NCBI GenBank assembly: GCA_002286855.1
Contig: NRSV01000059.1
Location: forward strand, 164,598-228,597
Reading direction: 5' to 3'
Source of the DNA: Bipolaris cookei
Lineage: Eukaryota > Ascomycota > Dothideomycetes > Pleosporales > Pleosporaceae
Length of the DNA: 64,000 nucleotides
Position 1 is the first letter of the stretch; every line of letters starts with the position of its first letter. Positions 30,286 through 41,485 of the stretch are shown piece by piece. The notes below the pieces were generated by a model that did no database searches, was not told the DNA's origin, and was given only the letters and a program-made list of their open reading frames with translations. The translations under genes were made by a program, and so were the position numbers.

Positions 30286-32855
30286 ATGGCCGAGCGCGAT
30301 CTTTCGCCCACGTCGACATCTTCGACACGGTCCAACATTACCGTGCGGACAGACGAGAAGGCCGATGATCGCGCTATGTCTAGCGCGTCGCCCTCCATCT
30401 CCACGCCCCCCACGAGTCTCGGCGACGAAGCCAGCGTCCTTTCCGAAATGCCCAAGATCGAACAAGTCGTTGAAAGTTTTGAGGAGGCCACCGTGGTGGA
30501 AGTGGCATGCGACGCCGCCCCGTCAGCAGAAACCCCGACTCCTGAACAAGCCAGCAGCGAGAGCCGCCGGCCCGCAAGGAGTTCGCGCAAATCCGTTACA
30601 ACGTACAATGTTCAGATTCTCGCCGGAACTGCCATCCATACTCCGACAAAGTATCTCGAGAAGCATCACAAAAATGTTGTTCATGGCTCATTGGAGGCCA
30701 TTATAAAGAATGAGGTACCACCAACAAAGAGGAAATACCAAAAGCGGAAGTCTATAGCAGCAGATGGCAGCGATCAAGCCGAAGAGCAGCTGGCTTCCGA
30801 ATCCACTCAGGCAGCCCGGCGTCGCACTTCCTCGCGAGTCACGGATCTTCGCAAGGAGGTGCTCCGCAACATGTCAGGAGTTGGAGAGGCAGTGTCAAAC
30901 ACCCTTTCAGGAGGGAAGGCGCTCCTTCAAGGAAGTCTCCGGCGCAGCGCATCCGCCCCTCAGCTGGAATCATCCAAATCAAAATCGTCCGCGACTTCCC
31001 TCAAGCGCTCACGTGCTGCAGTCGAGGAGAGCGACAGCCTCCCAGACAGCAAGCACCAAGAAGTTGCGCAGCCAAAAACCAAGGTCTGGCTGAAGCAAGG
31101 TCTGTACGTGGGCCAGGATCGTGATTTTGACCCTCATCTCTCAGAAAGCCAAAATCGCGCAAAGAAGCGGGCCAAGAAGTCCAAGGAGACCAAGGGAACC
31201 AACGCTCTACCCCTACCGGTTTTTGCTACCGACCGCCTTTTGAACGAAGATCCAAAACATGTATTTCGTGATTTCAAACTTCCATTCGATACTTACCATC
31301 CTCTGCCTAGAAAAGTCAAGGTGGATGGATGGGTCAAGTTGAACAAAAGTAGGTTCGCTGAAATCAACCAGGTGACGAGGCTAACGTTACCCAGACAGAT
31401 TTATTGGCGATGCATCTGCCCTCTGGAAGCGGGACAAGCAAGATACTTCTCAATGTTATTGCGATGTGGACGACGGCTGTGGAGAGTCGTGCCACAATCG
31501 CATCATGGCCTACGAATGCGATAGTACGAATTGCCCACTTACCAAAGAGCAATGCAACAATCGACCTTTTGCAGAGCTGAGGAAGCGTGCAAAGGGTAAC
31601 CGCTACGACTACGGTGTAGAGGTTCTGAATACCGAGGATCGCGGCTTTGGTGTGCGCGCTATGCGAACTTTTGAGCCGCATCAAATTATTGTTGAATATG
31701 CCGGAGAAATCATTACACAGTCTGAGTGCGAGCGACGCATGAAGCAGGTGTACAAGAAAGACAAGGTGAGATTTCATCATTTTAGCCTAATTGGTTATAC
31801 TAACATGGGATAGTGCTACTATCTGATGAGCTTTGATAACAAGATGATCATTGATGCGACTCGTGGAACTATTGCCCGTTTTGTTAACCACTCGTGCGAG
31901 CCCAATTGCGAGATGATCAAGTGGACTGTTGGGGGTGAGCCCCGGATGGCTTTGTTCGCTGGGTCTCGAGGAATCATGACCGGCGAGGAATTGACGTATG
32001 ATTATAATTTTGAGTAAGTTTTTTCTGAGTTACTTCATCGTGAGGGATGATTCTAATTTAGACAGTCCATTTTCCCAAAAAAATATCCAAGAATGTCGAT
32101 GTGGTACCGAGTCTTGTCGCGGTGTGCTTGGTCCTAAACCTAGGAAACCCATCGAGGAAAAGTCTCTCAATTCAACACTGATCGCTGGCACGAAGCGCAA
32201 GCTTCAGGATCTGCTCGATTCAAAAAGAGGTGGCTCCGAAAGCTCTCAGAATTCGCCGAAGAAGCGGAAGCTTCTTGCTGGGAAAATTGGTTCTATCAAA
32301 GCAAGAAACAAGTTGATTGCATCGCAGACGGCCCGCGAGCAAGCTGAGCAAGAAGCGAGTGAGCTTTCTCGGCAGACTGCATCTCGCGAAAAACGTGCTC
32401 TCAAGAGGTCGGCACCAATAACGACAGGCCGACAGGCTCGAGCAGCCAAGCCAAGTACTGCTCGACCCGCTGCTGTTAAGGTCACACGCCACACAACAGT
32501 TACCTTTCAGCGTAAGGTTTCGCGACCGGGCGCGCTGAAATCCGTAAAGAAGTTTTCCCGAACAGAATTCAGTGCACGGCAAGCTGAACTGAAGCCCAAA
32601 GGCAAGAAAGGAGTCCGATCTGCTCAGCGACCTAGTACTCCCGACCGAGAGACGAGCGACAGCGCATCAGAATCCGAAGATGACAATATGTCTGTAAATA
32701 TTACGCCCGCCTCTTTGCGCAGCGCGGCTAGAAAATCCGCGCAATCCAGCCCCGTTGTATGTGGACGTCCAGACGCCGAAGTGCAAGCAAGTGTGATTTC
32801 TCGAAAATCTAACAAAGCTAGTTTACACAGTCCGGCAAAGCTGCAGTCCGCATAG
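30286..32855 (+). CDS. ASH1: Ash1-like SET-domain histone methyltransferase
   Basis: Exons 30286-31348, 31395-31765, 31814-32013 and 32066-32855 give 807 aa. The last acceptor was placed after GACAG because it yields YDYNFDPFSQKNIQECRCG in frame. Seen: a disordered Ser-rich N-terminus, a conserved block LARSSRKS-like SSRKSVTTYNVQILAGTAIHTP, an AWS domain (about 355-415; Cys in QCYCDVDDGCGESCHNR and DSTNCPLTKEQCNN), a SET domain (DRGFGVRAMRTF, IVEYAGEII, RGTIARFVNHSCEPNCEM, GEELTYDYNF), post-SET ECRCGTESCRG, then a long basic tail. Known: fungal Ash1 proteins place H3K36 methylation at silent and subtelomeric regions, unlike Set2, which carries WW and SRI domains; those are not seen here. Confidence 0.88.
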
Positions 32856-34086
32856 AACAAAGCTCGTAGTGTACAAGGTAGGTGAGTCGACTCGGTAGTT
32901 TATAGACGGTGAATTGCTATTATTATACGGTGTATAATGGTTGGTTTCGGCTCTTTCTTTTATATTCTTCTTAGGGTTACACCTATGGAAGACAGGTAAT
33001 ACATTTCTCCTTTCTTGTTGGTTGATTTTATTCTTATAGCGCGTACAAGATGTATTGAGAGAAAGAAGTATACGGGGTCTATAACGAGGTATCATGCTTC
33101 CATCTTTATTACTGGCGAGAAAAGACGGGTAGTTGGGGCTGGAGAGTGGTGTTTTCTGTTAGCGATTTTGGTCTTCTTGTATGCGTCATCCATCTTTCTT
33201 GTTCAACAATGAAACATGTAGTTATTGAGTGAATGCCCTCACCATATTAGTGTATGTTTGCTTCAACGCGGATTTGTTATTTGCTGCCCCGGTTGTGATG
33301 GGTGATGGAGTTTTCGGATTGAAATGTGCATTATCAATGTTGGATTTTCTTTGATACAATATCAAACTGCATGATTGTTTTGTTGTCTAGTTTTGAATGT
33401 GCCATTCCCTTCATGTTTTGTCACTGGAAACGCAGCAAGACTGTGAAGTCGTCCTGTCGTCCCAAAGCTGCGTGGATTGACGTGCATCATCCCAGTTTGT
33501 CAAATCCATAGTGTACCGTGCCTGGGCTGCCAGCACTAGTTTGCAGAGATGTCAATTTGGGTTCATCATCTTTAGAAAGAATGGAGCCCAAAAGCATCTA
33601 GTATCTGTTTCTAAACGTGACACAGAGTTTCGTATCTATCCACTCATATCACGTGTATAGGAATTGTGTAGTTTATTTGAGATTTTAGTTCGTTTTTGAA
33701 GCCAGGATGACTGTATATTAACATGTGAAGCACCACACGTAAGCGCACAGTGCCCTTAATTGTCACAAATTATAGGATAAGCATTGATTGGTGGACTCAT
33801 TCATGTAGCGTAGCGTCATCGCAAGACCTCGTGAGGCGCGTTTTTTCTTCGAAGCAGTTGTCTACACCGCGGCACCACTTTGGGCCTAGCGTGCCAGCAA
33901 CCTCGAGCTTGCATGCTAGGGTATGTAGTCAAGGCCGTCGACGTGCATTTGTCACGACTTTCTCCTTCTCTTTCACTTTTTTCTTCCCTCACTATTTGTA
34001 GAGTGCTTCAAGAGCACTGCTACACCACCAAACACTCCCGGCCACGCCCCTCTGCGCTCTTCTGCGCGCACACGAAGCCTCCCGCT
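32856..34086. other. Intergenic region, ASH1 3' end to KOG1 leader
   Basis: 1.2 kb, A/T-rich in the first kilobase, then C/T-rich toward KOG1. No gene-like frame was found. Confidence 0.45.
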
Positions 34087-34128
34087 ATGGGCTCCGCCGC
34101 CGCCGTCACTGCTCGCCGTAGCTCATGA
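34087..34128 (+). promoter_or_regulatory. Upstream ORF overlapping the KOG1 start codon
   Basis: ATG at 34087 opens a 13-codon frame (MGSAAAVTARRSS) whose TGA (34126-34128) shares bases with the first KOG1 ATG at 34125, forming ATGA. If the transcript starts upstream, ribosomes would have to leak past or reinitiate. Confidence 0.6.
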
Positions 34129-37100
34129 TGCCAACTGCCGCTCATCCCAACCCGCTTGCCTTGCACGCTCCTGCGCCCGCGACCGCCGATATGAATGGCT
34201 TTACACACCACCATCAGCAGTCGTCGCTCTCGGTGCCTGCTTCCGAGCAGTTGCGACCCAACACCGCCGTACCTGCCAATCCCTCGACAACCAACGATGC
34301 AGACGACCCTCCACCGCCTGTCCGCCCGGCCTCGTCTGGTCACCCGCCCGCTCGTCCTGGCTTTGCGCGTGCAAAAAGCGATTTTGGGCCTCGTCATGCC
34401 GTCATGCCGCCCGATGGTACCGATGAAGAGAGCATCGATGGACACTTCAAGATTCGCCATGGCTGGCACGACCAACTGCACTCGGAGGAGTACAGCAATC
34501 TGCTCACCTCCAACTTCTTTATGTACTACACCGACAAGAAGCACGAGACAGGCGGGCATCCCAAGAACGACGACGGCGCGTTTCCTGTCCAGGAATGGCG
34601 CATGCGAGACCGCCTCAAGACCGTCTCCGCCGTACTCGCCCTCTGCCTTAATATTGGCGTAGACCCCCCGGACGTCATTAAGACAAATCCCTGTGCAAAG
34701 GAAGAGTGCTGGATTGATCCCACCGTTACTTCACAGACACCAGGCCACACGCCTATGAATCAGATTGGCAAGGCCCTTCAGACACAGTACGAGCAGCTCA
34801 GCATGCGCACGCGCTACAAGTTGCTTCTCGACCCTACAACAGAAGAGACAAGAAAGTACACATCGACGCTGAGGCGCAATGCCCGCAACGAGCGCGTCTT
34901 GTTCCACTACAATGGTCACGGCGTGCCCAAACCTACGTCATCGGGTGAAATCTGGGTGTTTAACAGAAACTACACTCAGTACATACCCTTGTCACTCTAC
35001 GACTTGCAATCCTGGATCGGCGCTCCCAGTCTCTTTGTCTACGACTGTTCTGACGCTGGTCTCATAATCAGCAACTTTAACCGCTTTGCTGAAAAGCACC
35101 AGGCGGAATTTGAGGAAGCCCGTCGTAGAGACCCTAGCGTCGAACATGTCGATTTTGCCGATTGTATCCATCTTGCAGCATGCAGGGAAAAGGAGTCTCT
35201 TCCCACAAACCCAGAACTTCCGGCTGACGTCTTCACTTCCTGTCTGACCGACCCCATCACCATGGCCGTGCGCTTTTTCATATTGCAGAACCCCCTTCCA
35301 ACCAAAGTCAGCCTTCGAGATGCTCACAACATTCCAGGCAAGGTCTCCGAGCGTAGAACGCCTATTGGTGAATTGAACTGGATATTCACAGCCATTACTG
35401 ATACCATTGCGTGGAACTCTCTATCCAAACCCTTGTTCAAGAAGCTGTTCCGTCAGGATTTGATGGTCGCAGCTCTCTTCCGCAACTACCTTCTTGCACA
35501 GCGCGTCATGCGTGCCTACCACTGTCACCCTGTGTCACATCCTGAAATCCCCCAAACACATGACCACCCGCTGTGGCGCAGTTGGGACCTTGCTGTTGAA
35601 CTCATCTTGGCCCAACTGCCAGCTCTTCAAGCTGAAGCTCGTGGTGAACGCGAGTACAACTACAAACACTCTGATTTCTTCTCGGAGCAGTTAACTGCTT
35701 TCGAGGTCTACCTGACCCAGGGCGCAGTCGAACAAAAAGTACCAGAACAGCTTCCCATAGTGCTACAAGTATTGCTGAGTCAGGTCCACCGACTGCGTGC
35801 CCTCATCTTGCTCTCGAGCTTCCTTGACCATGGTCCTTGGGCTGTGAATCTTGCGCTCAGCATTGGCATCTTCCCATATGTGCTAAAACTACTGCAATCA
35901 CAAGCAAATGAGCTCAAACCAGTCATGGTCTTCATTTGGGCTCGAATCCTTGCTGTGGATCAGTCCTGCCAGGCTGATCTTCTCAAAGATAATGGCTATC
36001 AATATTTTATCAGCATATTTAACCCCAATTCTGGTACATTGCTAAAACAATCATCATACTGTCCACAAGCTAAGTGAAAACAGGAATCCCAATTCAAAAT
36101 GCCAGCGAACACCGTGCTATGTGCGCCTTTATCATTTCCATGTTCTGCAAAGATTACAATCAGGGACAACGCGCCTCGCTCAATACAGAGTTGGTCGAGA
36201 GTTGCTTGGACCATCTCAAAGACATGCAGAATCCATTGCTAAGGCAGTGGTCATGCCTCTGCTTGAGTAAACTATGGGTAAACTATGAGGAAGCAAAGTG
36301 GGTCGGCATACGATGCATGGCACATGAGCGGCTATGCGAGCTTGTCGTGGATCCTGTTGCTGAAGTCCGGGCTGCAATGCTGCATGCATTGGCATCATTC
36401 TTAGGTATTCGCGACGTCACACCCCAGGTGGCTAACATTGAAGAGTCCATTGCCTCCATGATCTTGGTAATGACGATGGATGGTAACAGCATGGTCCGAA
36501 AGGAATTACTCATCTTCTTTTCAACATTTGTCGCTCGCTACAAGAGCCGCTTCATTGTCGCTGCATTCGAACAATTCTCGGAAGAGAACACCGATTCAAG
36601 TGCAAAGCAAGCGGATGACAAGACCGGCGACTCATTGTACGTGAAGAACCGAACAGGAACCACGGGTATCTCCGAGTCGACATCCTGTTCGCAAAACACC
36701 ATTTACTCGGCAATATGGAAGGAACTGTTGGTCATGTCAGTCGACCCATACCCAGAAATTGCGCGCGATGCTGGAATCGTTGTTGATTACATTTTGATGG
36801 CATTGATGGATTCGTCCTTGGCCAAGTTTGTACAACCGCAACTGGATGAGACTCTCCAACACGTACCAGCCCCTCGTCCAATGCGCCGTGTAGTCGACGA
36901 AGGCCCAGCCCCCCAGAAACAATCGAACCCCCCGACACCCACAAAGGACCCCACATACTTGTCTCTTTTTGGCGGCATCAGGAAATCTACAAGCGTGGGT
37001 GCTTCGCTCAAGAGTCTCTGGGCCAGTCATGATTCAGCAGGCCCTAAGCAGGGCTCGTTAGGAAGGACTGGTACAGAGAGTTCTCAGATGTCTACTGCAT

Positions 37101-38528
37101 CACGCCCCCAAACACCGGAGAAGTACAACGCCGATGAGCAGCCAACATCTCGGAGTTTCAAGAACCGCAATTTGGTAGAGAAGCCAGAAATACCACTGAA
37201 GAGTGTATTCTTTGAATGGTCTGTGGAATACTTCAGGGAACCCCAGATGAAGCCGACCGAAGCCGATGAGCCGGGCAGCACAGATTACAATGGTAGACTT
37301 TGGCGCAGGAACCGCAATGATAAGATCATTGCCGAGACCCAGCCGCTCAAGGATATTGCGATTTCCAATCGCTGGGATGTGCCCCGCGGATATGTCGATA
37401 ACCTCAGCCAGCCTGCAAAGATGTTCTTCCACCAATTTGAAGACCATCTTGTCGTAACCGATACGCGAGATACTGTCAACATTTTTGATTACTCAAAATC
37501 TGTCAATCGCATCAACAGCTTCTCCAACGGGAACCCGCCTGAATCAAGAATAACTGATGTACGGTTCATCAACGAAGACGACCAGGCACTGTTGATGACT
37601 GGATCGTCTGATGGTGTGATCAAAATATTCCGCAACTACGATCGAAAGGGAGAAACGGAACTAGTTACTGGATTCCGAGCCCTGACGGATCTCGTCTCTA
37701 GCAACAAGAATGCCGGGTTAGTATTTGACTGGCAGCAAGGTAGGGGCTTAATTTTGGTTGCTGGTGACGTCAAGGTCATTCGAGTGTGGAATGCCGGGAC
37801 TGAAGTGTGCACAAATGTGAGTTGCATTTTTTGGTTAGTTTGTTCACTATGACTGACTCTTACAGGACCTCCCAGCGCGATCTGGTTCTTGCATCACATC
37901 ATTGACGTCCGACCAAGTAGAGGGCGACGTGTTTGTTGCTGGCTTTGGCGATGGTGCCATACGTGTGTACGACCAGCGCCAAAAGCCTGCTACCGCTATG
38001 GTCAAAGTTTGGAAAGAACATAAGCAATGGATCACCAACGTGCATCTACAGCGTGGAGGACAGCGTGAACTTGTAAGCGGCTGTCGTGGCGGTGAAATCA
38101 AGCTATGGGATATCCGCTGGGACCGCAGTGTGAAGACCATCCAGGCGACCTCCGATACTCTGAGAACTCTGAGTGTCCATGAACATGCCCCTGTATTTGC
38201 TACGTAAGTGTCTTTGACGACCGCAAGGATAATACAGCATACTAACCATCCCAGTGGCACACAACGACACCGAGTCAAAATTTTCAACATCAACAACGGC
38301 CAGCCTGTATCCCACCTCGAGCCTTACTCTGGCTTCCTTCGCGACCGCTCCTCTCCCATCTCTGTTACCGCTTTCCACCCTCATCGATTGATGATTGCTG
38401 CAGCGGCAGCACACGACACTCATGTCAACATTTTCTCGTGTCACGAGCCTAAGAATCCTACGGTCAAAACAGTGAAGCTTTGGGATGGAAGTGCTACTGC
38501 ATCGAGTCGATCATCCATACATGGTTGA
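34125..38528 (+). CDS. KOG1: Kog1/Mip1/raptor subunit of TORC1
   Basis: Exons 34125-36033, 36084-37816, 37866-38203 and 38255-38528 give 1417 aa. Seen: a disordered N-terminus, IRHGWHDQLHSEEYSNLLTSNFFMYYTDKKHE, then the raptor N-terminal caspase-like domain (WRMRDRLKTVSAVLALCLNIGVDPPDV, VLFHYNGHGVPKPTSSGEIWVFN, SLFVYDCSDAGLI), HEAT-type helices (LLQSQANELKPVMVFIWARILAVD, AVEVRAAMLHALASFLG-like), and WD40 repeats from about 1090 to the end (AGFGDGAIRVYDQR, GCRGGEIKLWDIRW, TAFHPHRLMIAAAAAHDTHVNIF). Known: Kog1 presents substrates to Tor kinase at the vacuole and controls growth with nutrient supply. The length matches filamentous fungal orthologues. An upstream ORF abuts the start. Confidence 0.95.
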
Positions 38529-38917
38529 TCAAGGTTTCTACTATCTTTTTGTTGGATGCTTGAGGAGAGGATGTTGTGACAGTCGCAGGATTGCGCAGCG
38601 GGTTACGTTTTTCTATAGCGCATACAGCGGGGCTCATGGAAGACCAATCTTGTTATTATACCCAGTCACATTAATAAGTAATACGGTATGAAGTAATGCA
38701 TCCATTGTTAACAACTTTTGCTCGCCATGCTGTGAGCAAAGTGACCAGTGGGTATGCTTGAGCCACAGAACGCGGTGACTGGGGTGCCTATGATGCTGCG
38801 GGGATGGCGGGGCTGTGAATCATTCACGTATGCCCCACTATCGAATTCCGACTGACAATTCCACACCACGTAGCTTTGGAACGCGACCTATAGCTCAAAT
38901 CACCCGACACAACCACA
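38529..38917. other. Intergenic region, KOG1 3' end to DPS1
   Basis: 389 bp; nothing beyond the expected 3' UTR and promoter. Confidence 0.45.
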
Positions 38918-40712
38918 ATGAGTGACGCACCACCAGCCGGCGGCGAGGCGCCCTCCAAGAATGCGTTGAAGAAGGCGCAGAAGGAGAAGGAGAAGGTCGG
39001 CGCTCTGTTTTTTTGCTCTACATTCGATCGACTGACATTTGCGCAGGCGGAGAAGAAGGCCGCAGCTAAAGCCCGTGAACTTGCTGAACGCACCAAGAAG
39101 GAAGCGGATGACGCTGCCGATGTCTCTGTTGGCTCATATGGCGATCTTCCTCTGATTGGATCCAAAGACTACAAGCCTACAGGAACCCCTCGCACCGACC
39201 TCATTGCCATTGCCGACAATGAGGACAAGGAGATTACATTCCGGTGCTGGGTGGAGAATGCAAGAGTTCAATCAGCCAAGCTTGCTTTCCTGAACCTGCG
39301 TCAGAACCTCAACACCGTCCAGGCCGTCGTTGCGGCCAGCGACAAGCTCAGCAAGCAAATGGTCAAGTTCTGTGGCAACGTCAGCACTGAGAGCACTCTG
39401 GTTGTCACAGGTCTGGTCAAGCGAGTCAAGGAGGCCATTAAGAGCGCGACCATTAGCGATTTTGAGATCCACGTCCAAAAGCTGTTTGTCGAGGCCAGCG
39501 CCGAGATTCCGCTGCCGCTCCAAGTGTCTGATGCCGAACGACCCATGCCTAGCGACGCGGCGGCAGAAGAGGGCGAGAAAGAGGGAGACGGAGACGAGCG
39601 TCCGCTTGTCAGTTTGAACACAAGGTTGAACAACAGGACACTTGATCTCCGGGCCAAGATCAACCAGTCGATTTTCGTCATCAAGAGCGGCGTGTGTGCT
39701 TTATTCCAGGAGTTCCTCTCAAAGAAGGGCTTCGTTCTAGTACACACACCAAAGATACTGTAGGTGGCGCCTGTTCTCTAGTCTCACATGGGCTAACGTC
39801 ATACCAAGTGGAGCTGCTTCTGAAGGAGGAGCCAACGTCTTTGAGCTGAAATATTTTGGTCGCCCCGCCTACCTTGCCCAGTCACCACAATTCTACAAGC
39901 AGATGCTGATCGCATCCCGCTTCCAGAAGGTCATGGAGATTGGTCCCGTATTCCGTGCCGAAAACTCTAACACTGCCCGCCATTTGACAGAGTTTACCGG
40001 TTTGGATCTGGAGATGGAGTTCCAAGAGAACTACCACGAGGTCATGAGCGTCTTGGAGGATCTCATGCTCTTCATCTTCAACGAACTCAACGCACGCTAC
40101 AGTAAAGAGACGGAGCTCGTCAGAGGCGTCTACCACGTTGAGCCGTTCAAGCTGCCTGAGTCTGGAAAGGTACCCAGGATCCCCTTCCAGGAGGGTATCA
40201 AGATGCTTCGCGAAGCTGGCGAGGAACTCGGCGACTACGATGACCTGACGTAAGTTTGAGTTACTCTCTACTATCGGTTTATATCTAATATGTTGCCCAG
40301 AACTCCACAAGAAAAGCACCTTGGCCGTCTTGTCCTCGAAAAATACGGCACCGACTTCTACACGCTCGACCAATTTCCGCTCGCCATTCGCCCCGCGTAC
40401 ACAATGCCATCGCCCGCCGATCCAAACCTCTCCAACTCATATGACATGTTTATGCGCGGCCAAGAAATTTGCTCAGGCGCACAACGTATTCACTCGTCCG
40501 CTCTCCTCGCCGAGCAGATGCGCAAGCACGACCCGCCAATTGACCCTGCCGGTGCGGGAACAAAGGACTATGTCGACTGCTTCAAGTATGGTTGCCCGCC
40601 ACATGCTGGGGGTGGTTTTGGTCTAGAGCGTATTGTACAGTTCTGGCTGGGTCTGCCGAATATCCGTATGTGCAGCTTGTTCCCACGTGACCCTCAGAGG
40701 GTTGTGCCTTAG
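38918..40712 (+). CDS. DPS1: Aspartyl-tRNA synthetase, cytosolic
   Basis: Exons 38918-38995, 39047-39759, 39809-40249 and 40301-40712 give 547 aa. Seen: a Lys/Ala-rich N-terminal extension (ALKKAQKEKEK, AEKKAAAKARELAERTKKEA) as in eukaryotic AspRS, SYGDLPLIGSKDY, an OB-fold anticodon domain (ITFRCWVENARVQSAKLAFLNLRQ), then the class II core: RTLDLRAKINQSIF, AYLAQSPQFYKQMLIAS, motif 2 FRAENSNTARHLTEFTGLDLEM (about 310), LSNSYDMFMRGQEICSGAQRIH and motif 3 GGGFGLERIVQFWLGL (about 514) before SLFPRDPQR. Known: the GxxxGLER motif and SYDMFMRG separate it from AsnRS and LysRS. The first intron is 51 bp without an in-frame stop. An LTR element begins 285 bp downstream. Confidence 0.95.
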
Positions 40713-40996
40713 GTGTGTTGTTGTTGGGGCTGGTTCAAGATTTCAGCTAAGGATGGTGTGTCTTGCGATAAAAGGGATATGTATGTTTGTAGCAAAAAAA
40801 AAGAATAACAAAAAATCTTAATATCCACCGCAGATGAGGAGAACGGATAAGTTTTTTTTGTGAAGTCAGCTACTAGAAATGATGCTTGGAAAGGGGATCA
40901 ATGAATAACATTGCTATTATTGACTTCTGGCTCTGGTTTCATTTAGGAGATTGTTAACTTCTAATGCTAATTACTAGGACATGTATCATACTGCGA

Positions 40997-41162
40997 TGTG
41001 GTGTCACGTGATCAGGCTGTAGATATATAATGATTTTTTTCCGGAGTAGATAGGTACCTTCTTCCCTCAACACAATACAGCCATTAGATTTCAGGTCTAT
41101 TCTATCAGTCCGATTACGGGTTGCCCCTTGATATTTTAAGCTCGATCTTGTATCGTGCCACA
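40997..41162 (+). repeat. 5' LTR
   Basis: 166 bp, TG...CA ends. It differs from the 3' LTR mostly by transitions plus a few small indels, so the insertion is not very recent. Confidence 0.85.
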
Positions 41163-41485
41163 TTTTTGGTGACCTAACCAGGGGGCTATCGACGGTCTAG
41201 AGAAGGAGAAAGAGCTGGAGGATAATACCTATTGCAGAAGACTTGAAAGCGAGTAACTGAAGAAGAGGGTCAAAATATTTAGCAACAGAGCAGATTCAGA
41301 AGAGAACATATTTCAGATACTTACAAAGGGGATAACTCCGTGAAAGAGAAGCGGTGAAGTACCCCCGAACAGTCCCGAAGCTAGAAAGAGACTAGGAAAA
41401 GCTTTGGTCAGCAGAAGGACCAAGCGAGTAAGGTTTGGAGAAGAATAGAAGAGATAATTGGAGGGAACTATCGAGAGATTTAGCC

